Shown here piece after piece: positions 1 to 14,400 of a stretch of DNA of 64,000 nucleotides. Within the stretch, counting starts at the first letter, position 1. Each line of letters begins with the position of its first letter. The position numbers and the translations under genes are program-made. This DNA is from Metridium senile. Taxonomy: Eukaryota > Cnidaria > Anthozoa > Actiniaria > Metridiidae. The stretch is from NCBI GenBank assembly GCA_949775045.1, contig CATKSA010000210.1, positions 168,030-232,029 on the forward strand, given 5' to 3'. The notes under the pieces are model-generated. The model was given only the letters and a program-made list of their open reading frames with translations, was not told the origin of the DNA and did not search any database.

Positions 1-270
1 CAAGATTTTATTTAGAAAAAACTACAAAATCCTACCCAGAATGCAATATGCCCTATAGGGTGATCTGAAAATGGGTTAAAAAGATCGAGGTTTTCGGCAC
101 AAAATTTTTGCCTAGACCCTGTGAGCAATGTCTGAGAATATTAGAGCATTCTGATAAATGCGCAAGATTTTATTTAGAAAAAACTACAAAATCCTACCAA
201 GAATGCAATATGCCCTATAGGGTGATCTGAAAATGTGTTAAAAAGATCGGGATTTTCGGCACAAAATTTT

Positions 271-2212
271 CGCCTAGTCCCTGTGAGCAATGTCTGAGAA
301 TATTAGAGCTTTCTGATATATGCGCAAGATTTTATTTAGAAAAAACTACAAAATCCTACCCAGAATGCAATATGCCCTATAGGGTGATCTGAGAATGGGT
401 TAAAAAGATCGGGATTTTCGGCACAAAATTTTCGCCTAGACCCTGTGAGCAATGTCTGAGAATATTAGAGCATTCTGATAAATGCGCAAGATTTTATTTA
501 GAAAAAACTACAAAATCCTACCCAGAATGCAATATGCCCTATAGGGTGATCTGAAAATGGGTTAAAAAGATCGGGGTTTTAGGCACAAAATTTTTGCCTA
601 GACCCTGTGAGCAATGTCTGAGAATATTAGAGCATTCTGATAAATGCGCAAGATTTTATTTAGAAAAAGCTACAAAATCCTACCCAGAATGCAATATGCC
701 CAAAGGGTGATCTGAAAATGGGTTAAAAAGATCGAGGTTTTAAGCACAAAATTTTCGACTAGACCCTGTGGGCAATCTGTGAGAATATTAGAGCATTCTG
801 ATAAATGCGCAATATTTTATTTATAAAAAACTACAAAATCCTACCCAGAATGCAATATGCCCTATAGGGTGATCTGAAAATGTGTTAAAAAGATCGGGAT
901 TTTCGGCACAAAATTTTCGCCTAGACCCTGTGAGCAATGTCTGAGAATATTAGAGCTTTCTGATAAATGCGCAAGATTTTATTTAGAAAAAACTACAAAA
1001 TCCTACCCAGAATGCAATATGCCCGATAGGGTGATCTGAAAATGGGTTAAAAAGATCGGGATTGTCGGCACAAAATTTTCGCCTTGACCCTGTGAGCAAT
1101 GTCTGAGAATATTAGAGCATTCTGATAAATGCGCAAGATTTTATTTAGAAAAAACTACAAAATCCTACTCAGAATGCAACATGCCCTATAGGGTGATCTG
1201 AAAATGTTATAAAAAGATCGGGATTTTCGGCACAAAATTTTCGCCTAGTCCCTGTGAGCAATGTCTGAGAATATTAGAGCTTTCTGATATATGCGAAAGA
1301 TTTTATTTAGAAAAAACTACAAAATCCTACCCAGAATGCAATATGCCCTATAGGGTGATCTGAGAATGGGTTAAAAAGATCGGGATTTTCGGCACAAAAT
1401 TTTCGCCTAGACCCTGTGAGCAATGTCTGAGAATATTAGAGCATTCTGATAAATGCGCAAGATTTTATTTAGAAAAAACTACAAAATCCTACCCAGAATG
1501 CAATATGCCCTATAGGGTGATCTGAAAATGGGTTAAAAAGATCGGGATTTTAGGCACAAAATTTTTGCCTAGACCCTGTGAGCAATGTCTGAGAATATTA
1601 GTGCATTCTGATAAATGCGCAAGATTTTATTTAGAAAAAGCTACAAAATCCTACCCAGAATGCAATATGCCCAAAGGGTGATCTGAAAATGGGTTAAAAA
1701 GATCGAGGTTTTAAGCACAAAATTTTCGACTAGACCCTGTGGGCAATCTCTGAGAATATTAGAGCATTCTGATAAATGCGCAATATTTTATTTATAAAAA
1801 ACTACAAAATCCTACCCAGAATGCAATATGCCCTATAGGGTGATCTGAAAATGTGTTAAAAAGATCGGGATTTTCGGCACAAAATTTTCGCCTAGACCCT
1901 GTGAGCAATGTCTGAGAATATTAGAGCTTTCTGATAAATGCGCAAGATTTTATTTAGAAAAAACTACAAAATCCTACCCAGAATGCAATATGCCCGATAG
2001 GGTGATCTGAAAATGGGTTAAAAAGATCGGGATTGTCGGCACAAAATTTTCGCCTTGACCCTGTGAGCAATGTCTGAGAATATTAGAGCATTCTGATAAA
2101 TGCGCAAGATTTTATTTAGAAAAAACTACAAAATCCTACTCAGAATGCAACATGCCCTATAGGGTGATCTGAAAATGTGATAAAAAGATCGGGATTTTCG
2201 GCACAAAATTTT
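271..2212. repeat. Higher-order repeat, 971 bp (6 monomers), two copies
   Basis: Two adjacent six-monomer units run at about 271-1241 and 1242-2212. Diagnostic positions recur at an offset of 971: the TAGTCCCTG variant at 271 and 1242, and GTGGGCAATC at about 770 and 1741. The unit is 6 x 162 less one base because it includes one CCCAAAGGG monomer. I noted about five differences between copies, such as TGCGCAAG against TGCGAAAG, so the duplication is recent but not the newest here. Ends are approximate. Confidence 0.8.
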
Positions 2213-5200
2213 CGCCTAGTCCCTGTGAGCAATGTCTGAGAATATTAGAGCTTTCTGATATATGCGAAAGATTTTATTTAGAAAAAACTACAAAATCCTA
2301 CCCAGAATGCAATATGCCCTATAGGGTGATCTGAGAATGGGTTAAAAAGATCGGGATTTTCGGCACAAAATTTTTGCCTAGACCCTGTGAGCAATGTCTG
2401 AGAATATTAGAGCATTCTGATAAATGCGCAAGATTTTATTTAGAAAAAACTACAAAATCCTACCCAGAATGCAATATGCCCGATAGGGTGATCTGAAAAT
2501 GGGTTAAAAAGATCGGGATTGTCGGCACAAAATTTTCGCCTTGACCCTGTGAGCAATGTCTGAGAATATTAGAGCATTCTGATAAATGCGCAAGATTTTA
2601 TTTAGAAAAAACTACAAAATCCTACCCAGAATGCAATATGCCCTATAGGGTGATCTGAAAATGGGTTAAAAAGATCGGGGTTTTAGGCACAAAATTTTTG
2701 CCTAGACCCTGTGAGCAATGTCTGAGAATATTAGTGCATTCTGATAAATGCGCAAGATTTTATTTAGAAAAAGCTACAAAATCCTACCCAGAATGCAATA
2801 TGCCCAAAGGGTGATCTGAAAATGGGTTAAAAAGATCGAGGTTTTAAGCACAAAATTTTCGACTAGACCCTGTGGGCAATCTCTGAGAATATTAGAGCAT
2901 TCTGATAAATGCGCAAGATTTTATTTAGAAAAAACTACAAAATCCTACCCAGAATGCAATATGCCCGATAGGGTGATCTGAAAATGGGTTAAAAAGATCG
3001 GGATTGTCGGCACAAAATTTTCGCCTTGACCCTGTGAGCAATGTCTGAGAATATTAGAGCATTCTGATAAATGCGCAAGATTTTATTTAGAAAAAACTAC
3101 AAAATCCTACTCAGAATGCAATATGCCCTATAGGGTGATCTGAAAATGTGATAAAAAGATCGGGATTTTCGGCACAAAATTTTCGCCTAGACCCTGTGAG
3201 CAATGTCTGAGAATATTAGAGCTTTCTGATAAATGCGCAAGATTTTATTTAGAAAAAACTACAAAATCCTACCCAGAATGCAATATGCCCTATAGGGTGA
3301 TCTAAAAATGGGTTAAAAAGATCGGGGTTTTAGGCACAAAATTTTTGCCTAGACCCTGTGAGCAATGTCTGAGAATATTAGTGCATTCTGATAAATGCGC
3401 AAGATTTTATTTAGAAAAAGCTACAAAATCCTACCCAGAATGCAATATGCCCAAAGGGTGATCTGAAAATGGGTTAAAAAGATCGAGGTTTTAAGCACAA
3501 AATTTTCGACTAGACACTGTGAGCAATGTCTGAGAATATTAGAGCATTCTGATAAATGCGCAAGATTTTATTTAGAAAAAACTACAAAATCCTAACAAGA
3601 ATGCAATATGCCCTATAGGGTGATCTGAAAATGGGTTAAAAAGATCGGGATTTTCGGCACAAAATTTTCGCCTAGTCCCTGTGAGCAATGTCTGAGAATA
3701 TTAGAGCTTTCTGATAAATGCGCAAGATTTTATTTAGAAAAAACTACAAAATCCTACCCAGAATGCAATATGCCCGATAGGGTGATCTGAAAATGGGTTA
3801 AAAAGATCGGGATTGTCGGCACAAAATTTTCGCCTTGACCCTGTGAGCAATGTCTGAGAATATTAGAGCATTCTGATAAATGCGCAAGATTTTATTTAGA
3901 AAAAACTACAAAATCCTACTCAGAATGCAACATGCCCTATAGGGTGATCTGAAAATGTGATAAAAAGATCGGGATTTTCGGCACAAAATTTTCGCCTAGT
4001 CCCTGTGAGCAATGTCTGAGAATATTAGAGCTTTCTGATATATGCGAAAGATTTTATTTAGAAAAAACTACAAAATCCTACCCAGAATGCAATATGCCCT
4101 ATAGGGTGATCTGAGAATGGGTTAAAAAGATCGGGATTTTCGGCACAAAATTTTTGCCTAGACCCTGTGAGCAATGTCTGAGAATATTAGAGCATTCTGA
4201 TAAATGCGCAAGATTTTATTTAGAAAAAACTACAAAATCCTACCCAGAATGCAATATGCCCGATAGGGTGATCTGAAAATGGGTTAAAAAGATCGGGATT
4301 GTCGGCACAAAATTTTCGCCTTGACCCTGTGAGCAATGTCTGAGAATATTAGAGCATTCTGATAAATGCGCAAGATTTTATTTAGAAAAAACTACAAAAT
4401 CCTACCCAGAATGCAATATGCCCTATAGGGTGATCTGAAAATGGGTTAAAAAGATCGGGGTTTTAGGCACAAAATTTTTGCCTAGACCCTGTGAGCAATG
4501 TCTGAGAATATTAGTGCATTCTGATAAATGCGCAAGATTTTATTTAGAAAAAGCTACAAAATCCTACCCAGAATGCAATATGCCCAAAGGGTGATCTGAA
4601 AATGGGTTAAAAAGATCGAGGTTTTAAGCACAAAATTTTCGACTAGACCCTGTGGGCAATCTCTGAGAATATTAGAGCATTCTGATAAATGCGCAAGATT
4701 TTATTTAGAAAAAACTACAAAATCCTACCCAGAATGCAATATGCCCGATAGGGTGATCTGAAAATGGGTTAAAAAGATCGGGATTGTCGGCACAAAATTT
4801 TCGCCTTGACCCTGTGAGCAATGTCTGAGAATATTAGAGCATTCTGATAAATGCGCAAGATTTTATTTAGAAAAAACTACAAAATCCTACTCAGAATGCA
4901 ATATGCCCTATAGGGTGATCTGAAAATGTGATAAAAAGATCGGGATTTTCGGCACAAAATTTTCGCCTAGACCCTGTGAGCAATGTCTGAGAATATTAGA
5001 GCTTTCTGATAAATGCGCAAGATTTTATTTAGAAAAAACTACAAAATCCTACCCAGAATGCAATATGCCCTATAGGGTGATCTAAAAATGGGTTAAAAAG
5101 ATCGGGGTTTTAGGCACAAAATTTTTGCCTAGACCCTGTGAGCAATGTCTGAGAATATTAGTGCATTCTGATAAATGCGCAAGATTTTATTTAGAAAAAG

Positions 5201-5420
5201 CTACAAAATCCTACCCAGAATGCAATATGCCCAAAGGGTGATCTGAAAATGGGTTAAAAAGATCGAGGTTTTAAGCACAAAATTTTCGACTAGACACTGT
5301 GAGCAATGTCTGAGAATATTAGAGCATTCTGATAAATGCGCAAGATTTTATTTAGAAAAAACTACAAAATCCTAACAAGAATGCAATATGCCCTATAGGG
5401 TGATCTGAAAATGTGTTAAA
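1861..5420. repeat. Higher-order repeat, 1780 bp (11 monomers), two copies
   Basis: Two tandem 11-monomer units run at about 1861-3640 and 3641-5420. Markers recur at an offset of 1780: TGATATATGCGAAAG near 2258 and 4038, GTGGGCAATC near 2874 and 4654, and TAGACACTGT at 3511 and 5291. I saw very few differences by eye, mainly near the two ends. The length is 11 x 162 less two, from two 161-bp monomers. Confidence 0.85.
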
Positions 5421-5889
5421 AAGATCGGGATTTTCGGCACAAAATTTTCGCCTAGTCCCTGTGAGCAATGTCTGAGAATATTAGAGCTTTCTGATATATG
5501 CGCAAGATTTTATTTAGAAAAAACTACAAAATCCTATCCAGAATGCAATATGCCCTATAGGGTGATCTGAGAATGGGTTAAAAAGATCGGGATTTTCGGC
5601 ACAAAATTTTCGCCTAGACCCTGTGAGCAATGTCTGAGAATATTAGAGCATTCTGATAAATGCGCAAGATTTTATTTAGAAAAAACTACAAAATCCTACC
5701 CAGAATGCAATATGCCCTATAGGGTGATCTGAAAATGGGTTAAAAAGATCGAGGTTTTCGGCACAAAATTTTTGCCTAGACCCTGTGAGCAATGTCTGAG
5801 AATATTAGAGCATTCTGATAAATGCGCAAGATTTTATTTAGAAAAAGCTACAAAATCCTACCCAGAATGCAATATGGCCAAAGGGTGAT

Positions 5890-7829
5890 CTGAAAATGGG
5901 TTAAAAAGATCGAGGTTTTCGGCACAAAATTTTTGCCTAGACCCTGTGAGCAATGTCTGAGAATATTAGAGCATTCTGATAAATGCGCAAGATTTTATTT
6001 AGAAAAAACTACAAAATCCTACCCAGAATGCAATATGCCCTATAGGGTGATCTGAAAATGTGTTAAAAAGATCGGGATTTTCGGCACAAAATTTTCGCCT
6101 AGACCTTGTGAGCAATGTCTGAGAATATTAGAGCATTCTGATAAATGCGCAAGATTTTATTTAGAAAAAGCTACAAAATCCTATCCAGAATGCAATATGC
6201 CCAAAGGGTGATCTGAAAATGGGTTAAAAAGATCAGGGTTTTCGGCACAAAATTTTTGCCTAGACCCTGTGAGCAATGTCTGAGAATATTAGAGCATTCT
6301 GATAAATGCGCAATATTTTATTTAGAAAAAACTACAAAATCCTACCCAGAATGCAATATGCCCTATAGGGTGATCTGAAAATGGGTTAAAAAGATCGAGG
6401 TTTTCGGCACAAAATTTTTGCCTAGACCCTGTGAGCAATGTCTGAGAATATTAGAGCATTCTGATAAATGCGCAAGATTTTATTTAGAAAAAACTACAAA
6501 ATCCTACCCAGAATGCAATATGCCCTATAGGGTGATCTGAAAATGGGTTAAAAAGATCGGGATTTTCGGCACAAAATTTTCGCCTAGACCCTGTGAGCAA
6601 TGTCTGAGAATATTAGAGCATTCTGATAAATGCGCAAGATTTTATTTAGAAAAAGCTACAAAATCCTACCCAGAATGCAATATGCCCTATAGGGTGATCT
6701 GAAAATGGGTTAAAAAGATCGGGGTTTTAGCACAAAATTTTTGCCTAGACCCTGTGAGCAATGTCTGAGAATATTAGAGCATTCTGATAAATGCGCAAGA
6801 TTTTATTTAGAAAAAACTACAAAATCCTACCCAGAATGCAATATGCCCTATAGGGTGATCTGAAAATGGGTTAAAAAGATCGAGGTTTTCGGCACAAAAT
6901 TTTTGCCTAGACCCTGTGAGCAATGTCTGAGAATATTAGAGCATTCTGATAAATGCGCAAGATTTTATTTAGAAAAAACTACAAAATCCTACCCAGAATG
7001 CAATATGCCCTATAGGGTGATCTGAAAATGTGTTAAAAAGATCGGGATTTTCGGCACAAAATTTTCGCCTAGACCCTGTGAGCAATGTCTGAGAATATTA
7101 GAGCATTCTGATAAATGCGCAAGATTTTATTTAGAAAAAGCTACAAAATCCTATCCAGAATGCAATATGCCCAAAGGGTGATCTGAAAATGGGTTAAAAA
7201 GATCAGGGTTTTCGGCACAAAATTTTTGCCTAGACCCTGTGAGCAATGTCTGAGAATATTAGAGCATTCTGATAAATGCGCAAGATTTTATTTAGAAAAA
7301 ACTACAAAATCCTACCCAGAATGCAATATGCCCTATAGGGTGATCTGAAAATGGGTTAAAAAGATCGAGGTTTTCGGCACAAAATTTTTGCCTAGACCCT
7401 GTGAGCAATGTCTGAGAATATTAGAGCATTCTGATAAATGCGCAAGATTTTATTTAGAAAAAACTACAAAATCCTACCCAGAATGCAATATGCCCTATAG
7501 GGTGATCTGAAAATGGGTTAAAAAGATCGGGATTTTCGGCACAAAATTTTCGCCTAGACCCTGTGAGCAATGTCTGAGAATATTAGAGCATTCTGATAAA
7601 TGCGCAAGATTTTATTTAGAAAAAGCTACAAAATCCTACCCAGAATGCAATATGCCCTATAGGGTGATCTGAAAATGGGTTAAAAAGATCGGGGTTTTAG
7701 CACAAAATTTTTGCCTAGACCCTGTGAGCAATGTCTGAGAATATTAGAGCATTCTGATAAATGCGCAAGATTTTATTTAGAAAAAACTACAAAATCCTAC
7801 CCAGAATGCAATATGCCCTATAGGGTGAT
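5890..7829. repeat. Higher-order repeat, 970 bp (6 monomers), two copies
   Basis: The two units are about 5890-6859 and 6860-7829. CTATCCAGAATGC recurs at 6181 and 7151, and TGTTAAAAAG at 6061 and 7031. The unit loses two bases through one CCCAAAGGG monomer and one GGGGTTTTAGCAC monomer. Differences seen include GACCTTGTG against GACCCTGTG and GCAATATTTT against GCAAGATTTT. Confidence 0.8.
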
Positions 7830-10800
7830 CTGAAAATGGGTTAAAAAGATCGAGGTTTTCGGCACAAAATTTTTGCCTAGACCCTGTGAGCAATGTCTGA
7901 GAATATTAGAGCATTCTGATAAATGCGCAAGATTTTATTTAGAAAAAACTACAAAATCCTACCAAGAATGCAATATGCCCTATAGGGTGATCTGAAAATG
8001 TGTTAAAAAGATCGGGATTTTCGGCACAAAATTTTCGCCTAGTCCCTGTGAGCAATGTCTGAGAATATTAGAGCTTTCTGATATATGCGCAAGATTTTAT
8101 TTAGAAAAAACTACAAAATCCTACCCAGAATGCAATATGCCCTATAGGGTGATCTGAGAATGGGTTAAAAAGATCGGGATTTTCGGCACAAAATTTTCGC
8201 CTAGACCCTGTGAGCAATGTCTGAGAATATTAGAGCATTCTGATAAATGCGCAAGATTTTATTTAGAAAAAACTACAAAATCCTACCCAGAATGCAATAT
8301 GCCCGATAGGGTGATCTGAAAATGGGTTAAAAAGATCGGGATTGTCGGCACAAAATTTTCGCCTTGACCCTGTGAGCAATGTCTGAGAATATTAGAGCTT
8401 TCTGATAAATGCGCAAGATTTTATTTAGAAAAAACTACAAAATCCTACCCAGAATGCAATATGCCCGATAGGGTGATCCGAAAATGGGTTAAAAAGATCG
8501 GGATTGTCGGCACAAAATTTTCGCCTTGACCCTGTGAGCAATGTCTGAGAATATTAAAGCTTTCTGATAAATGCGCAAGATTTTATTTAGAAAAAACTAC
8601 AAAATCCTACTCAGAATGCAATATGCCCTATAGGGTGATCTGAAAATGTGATAAAAAGATCGGGATTTTCGGCACAAAATTTTCGCCTAGACCCTGTGAG
8701 CAATGTCTGAGAATATTAGAGCTTTCTGATAAATGCGCAAGATTTTATTTAGAAAAAACTACAAAATCCTACCCAGAATGCAATATGCCCTATAGGGTGA
8801 TCTGAAAATGGGTTAAAAATATCGGGGTTTTAGGCACAAAATTTTTGCCTAGACCCTGTGAGCAATGTCTGAGAATATTAGTGCATTCTGATAAATGCGC
8901 AAGATTTTATTTAGAAAAAGCTACAAAATCCTACCCAGAATGCAATATGCCCAAAGGGTGATCTGAAAATGGGTTAAAAAGATCGAGGTTTTAAGCACAA
9001 AATTTTCGACTAGACCCTGTGGGCAATCTCTGAGAATATTAGAGCATTCTGATAAATGCGCAATATTTTATTTATAAAAAACTACAAAATCCTACCCAGA
9101 ATGCAATATGCCCTATAGGGTGATCTGAAAATGTGTTAAAAAGATCGGGATTTTCGGCACAAAATTTTCGCCTAGACCCTGTGAGCAATGTCTGAGAATA
9201 TTAGAGCTTTCTGATAAATGCGCAAGATTTTATTTAGAAAAAACTACAAAATCCTACCCAGAATGCAATATGCCCGATAGGGTGATCTGAAAATGGGTTA
9301 AAAAGATCGGGATTGTCGGCACAAAATTTTCGCCTTGACCCTGTGAGCAATGTCTGAGAATATTAGAGCATTCTGATAAATGCGCAAGATTTTATTTAGA
9401 AAAAACTACAAAATCCTACTCAGAATGCAATATGCCCTATAGGGTGATCTGAAAATGTGATAAAAAGATCGGGATTTTCGGCACAAAATTTTCGCCTAGA
9501 CCCTGTGAGCAATGTCTGAGAATATTAGAGCTTTCTGATAAATGCGCAAGATTTTATTTATAAAAAACTACAAAATCCTACCCAGAATGCAATATGCCCT
9601 ATAGGGTGATCTGAAAATGGGTTAAAAAGATCGGGGTTTTAGGCACAAAATTTTTGCCTAGACCCTGTGAGCAATGTCTGAGAATATTAGTGCATTCTGA
9701 TAAATGCGCAAGATTTTATTTAGAAAAAGCTACAAAATCCTACCCAGAATGCAATATGCCCAAAGGGTGATCTGAAAATGGGTTAAAAAGATCGAGGTTT
9801 TAAGCACAAAATTTTCGACTAGACCCTGTGGGCAATCTCTGAGAATATTAGAGCATTCTGATAAATGCGCAAGATTTTATTTAGAAAAAACTACAAAATC
9901 CTACCCAGAATGCAATATGCCCTATAGGGTGATCTGAAAATGGGTTAAAAAGATCGGGATTTTCGGCACAAAATTTTCGCCTAGACCCTGTGAGCAATGT
10001 CTGAGAATATTAGAGCTTTCTGATAAATGCGCAAGATTTTATTTAGAAAAAACTACAAAATCCTACCCAGAATGCAATATGCCCTATAGGGTGATCTGAA
10101 AATGTGATAAAAAGATCGGGATTTTCGGCACAAAATTTTCGCCTAGACCCTTTGAGCAATGTCTGAGAATATTAGAGCATTCTGATAAATGCGCAAGATT
10201 TTATTTAGAAAAAACTACAAAATCCTACCCAGAATGCAATATGCCCTATAGGGTGATCTGAAAATGTGTTAAAAAGATCGGGATTTTCGGCACAAAATTT
10301 TCGCCTAGACCCTGTGAGCAATGTCTGAGAATATTAGAGCATTCTGATAAATGCGCAAGATTTTATTTAGAAAAAACTACAAAATCCTACCCAGAATGCA
10401 ATATGCCCTATAGGGTGATCTGAAAATGGGTTAAAAAGATCGAGGTTTTCGGCACAAAATTTTCGCCTAGTCCCTGTGAGCAATGTCTGAGAATATTAGA
10501 GCTTTCTGATATATGCGCAAGATTTTATTTAGGAAAAACTACAAAATCCTACCCAGAATGCAATATGCCCTATAGGGTGATCTGAGAATGGGTTAAAAAG
10601 ATCAGGATTTTCGGCACAAAATTTTCGCCTTGACCCTGTGAGCAATGTCTGAGAATATTAGAGCATTCTGATAAATGCGCAAGATTTTATTTAGAAAAAA
10701 CTACAAAATCCTACCCAGAATGCAATATGCCCGATAGGGTGATCTGAAAATGGGTTAAAAAGATCGGGATTGTCGGCACAAAATTTTCGCCTTGACCCTG

Positions 10801-12780
10801 TGAGCAATGTCTGAGAATATTAGAGCATTCTGATAAATGCGCAAGATTTTATTTAGAAAAAACTACAAAATCCTACTCAGAATGCAATATGCCCTATAGG
10901 GTGATCTGAAAATGTGATAAAAAGATCGGGATTTTCGGCACAAAATTTTCGCCTAGACCCTGTGAGCAATGTCTGAGAATATTAGAGCTTTCTGATAAAT
11001 GCGCAAGATTTTATTTATAAAAAACTACAAAATCCTACCCAGAATGCAATTTGCCCTATAGGGTGATCTGAAAATGGGTTAAAAAGATCGGGGTTTTAGG
11101 CACAAAATTTTTGCCTAGACCCTGTGAGCAATGTCTGAGAATATTAGTGCATTCTGATAAATGCGCAAGATTTTATTTAGAAAAAGCTACAAAATCCTAC
11201 CCAGAATGCAATATGCCCAAAGGGTGATCTGAAAATGGGTTAAAAAGATCGAGGTTTTAAGCACAAAATTTTCGACTAGACCCTGTGGGCAATCTCTGAG
11301 AATATTAGAGCATTCTGATAAATGCGCAATATTTTATTTATAAAAAACTACAAAATCCTACCCAGAATGCAATATGCCCTATAGGGTGATCTGAAAATGT
11401 GTTAAAAAGATCGGGATTTTCGGCACAAAATTTTCGCCTAGACCCTGTGAGCAATGTCTGAGAATATTAGAGCTTTCTGATAAATGCGCAAGATTTTATT
11501 TAGAAAAAACTACAAAATCCTACTCAGAATGCAATATGCCCTATAGGGTGATCTGAAAATGTGATAAAAAGATCGGGATTTTCGGCACAAAATTTTCGCC
11601 TAGACCCTTTGAGCAATGTCTGAGAATATTAGAGCATTCTGATAAATGCGCAAGATTTTATTTAGAAAAAACTACAAAATCCTACCCAGAATGCAATATG
11701 CCCTATAGGGTGATCTGAAAATGTGTTAAAAAGATCGGGATTTTCGGCACAAAATTTTCGCCTAGACCCTGTGAGCAATGTCTGAGAATATTAGAGCATT
11801 CTGATAAATGCGCAAGATTTTATTTAGAAAAATCTACAAAATCCTACCCAGAATGCAATATGCCCAAAGGGTGATCTGAAAATGGGTTAAAAAGATCAGG
11901 GTTTTCAGCACAAAATTTTTGCCTAGACCCTGTGAGCAATGTCTGAGAATATTAGAGCATTCTGATAAATGCGCAAGATTTTATTTAGAAAAAACTACAA
12001 AATCCTACCCAGAATGCAATATGCCCTATAGGGTGATCTGAAAATGGGTTAAAAAGATCGAGGTTTTCGGCACAAAATTTTCGCCTAGTCCCTGTGAGCA
12101 ATGTCTGAGAATATTAGAGCTTTCTGATATATGCGCAAGATTTTATTTAGGAAAAACTACAAAATCCTACCCAGAATGCAATATGCCCTATAGGGTGATC
12201 TGAGAATGGGTTAAAAAGATCAGGATTTTCGGCACAAAATTTTCGCCTTGACCCTGTGAGCAATGTCTGAGAATATTAGAGCATTCTGATAAATGCGCAA
12301 GATTTTATTTAGAAAAAACTACAAAATCCTACTCAGAATGCAATATGCCCTATAGGGTGATCTGAAAATGTGATAAAAAGATCGGGATTTTCGGCACAAA
12401 ATTTTCGCCTAGACCCTGTGAGCAATGTCTGAGAATATTAGAGCTTTCTGATAAATGCGCAAGATTTTATTTAGAAAAAACTACAAAATCCTACCCAGAA
12501 TGCAATATGCCCTATAGGGTGATCTGAAAATGGGTTAAAAAGATCGGGGTTTTAGGCACAAAATTTTTGCCTAGACCCTGTGAGCAATGTCTGAGAATAT
12601 TAGTGCATTCTGATAAATGCGCAAGATTTTATTTAGAAAAAGCTACAAAATCCTACCCAGAATGCAATATGCCCTATAGGGTGATCTGAAAATGGGTTAA
12701 AAAGATCGAGGTTTTCGGCACAAAATTTTCGCCTAGACCCTGTGAGCAATGTCTGAGAATATTAGAGCATTCTGATAAAT

Positions 12781-14400
12781 GCGCAAGATTTTATTTAGAA
12801 AAAACTACAAAATCCTACCCAGAATGCAATATGCCCTATAGGGTGATCTGAAAATGTGTTAAAAAGATCAGGATTTTCGGCACAAAATTTTCGCCTAGAC
12901 CCTGTGAGCAATGTCTGAGAATATTAGAGCATTCTGATAAATGCGCAAGATTTTATTTAGAAAAAACTACAAAATCCTACCCAGAATGCAATATGCCCTA
13001 TAGGGTGATCTGAAAATGGGTTAAAAAGATCGAGGTTTTCGGCACAAAATTTTTGCCTAGACCCTGTGAGCAATGTCTGAGAATATTAGAGCTTTCTGAT
13101 ATATGCGCAAGATTTTATTTAGAAAAAACTACAAAATCCTACCCAGAATGCAATATGCCCTATAGGGTGATCTGAGAATGGGTTAAAAAGATCAGGATTT
13201 TCGGCACAAAATTTTCGCCTAGACCCTGTGAGCAATGTCTGAGAATATTAGAGCATTCTGATAAATGCGCAAGATTTTATTTAGAAAAAACTACAAAATC
13301 CTACTCAGAATGCAATATGCCCTATAGGGTGATCTGAAAATGTGATAAAAAGATCGGGATTTTCGGCACAAAATTTTCGCCTAGACCCTGTGAGCAATGT
13401 CTGAGAATATTAGAGCTTTCTGATAAATGCGCAAGATTTTATTTAGAAAAAACTACAAAATCCTACCCAGAATGCAATATGCCCTATAGGGTGATCTGAA
13501 AATGTGATAAAAAGATCGGGATTTTCGGCACAAAATTTTCGCCTAGACCCTGTGAGCAATGTCTGAGAATATTAGAGCTTTCTGATAAATGCGCAAGATT
13601 TTATTTAGAAAAAACTACAAAATCCTACCCAGAATGCAATATGCCCTATAGGGTGATCTGAAAATGTGTTAAAAAGATCAGGATTTTCGGCACAAAATTT
13701 TCGCCTAGACCCTGTGAGCAATGTCTGAGAATATTAGAGCATTCTGATAAATGCGCAAGATTTTATTTAGAAAAAACTACAAAATCCTACCCAGAATGCA
13801 ATATGCCCTATAGGGTGATCTGAAAATGGGTTAAAAAGATCGAGGTTTTCGGCACAAAATTTTTGCCTAGACCCTGTGAGCAATGTCTGAGAATATTAGA
13901 GCTTTCTGATATATGCGCAAGATTTTATTTAGAAAAAACTACAAAATCCTACCCAGAATGCAATATGCCCTATAGGGTGATCTGAGAATGGGTTAAAAAG
14001 ATCAGGATTTTCGGCACAAAATTTTCGCCTAGACCCTGTGAGCAATGTCTGAGAATATTAGAGCATTCTGATAAATGCGCAAGATTTTATTTAGAAAAAA
14101 CTACAAAATCCTACTCAGAATGCAATATGCCCTATAGGGTGATCTGAAAATGTGATAAAAAGATCGGGATTTTCGGCACAAAATTTTCGCCTAGACCCTG
14201 TGAGCAATGTCTGAGAATATTAGAGCTTTCTGATAAATGCGCAAGATTTTATTTAGAAAAAACTACAAAATCCTACCCAGAATGCAATATGCCCTATAGG
14301 GTGATCTGAAAATGTGATAAAAAGATCGGGATTTTCGGCACAAAATTTTCGCCTAGACCCTGTGAGCAATGTCTGAGAATATTAGAGCTTTCTGATAAAT
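12781..14400. repeat. Higher-order repeat, 810 bp (5 monomers), two copies
   Basis: Two five-monomer units of exactly 5 x 162 bp run at about 12781-13590 and 13591-14400. A landmark is GGGTGATCTG followed by the AAGATCAGGA variant, at 12841 and 13651. I saw no difference on reading through, so this is one of the most recent local duplications in the window. Confidence 0.8.

Noticed and set aside
95..115. CENP-B box in the monomer
   Set aside because: TTCGGCACA matches the first half of the known NTTCGNNNNANNCGGGN pattern, but AAAATTTT follows where CGGG is required.
8450..8640. Read-through monomer where TGA became CGA (GTGATCCGAAAA)
   Set aside because: The neighbouring CGCCTTGACC variant puts another TGA in the same frame, so no longer open frame results.
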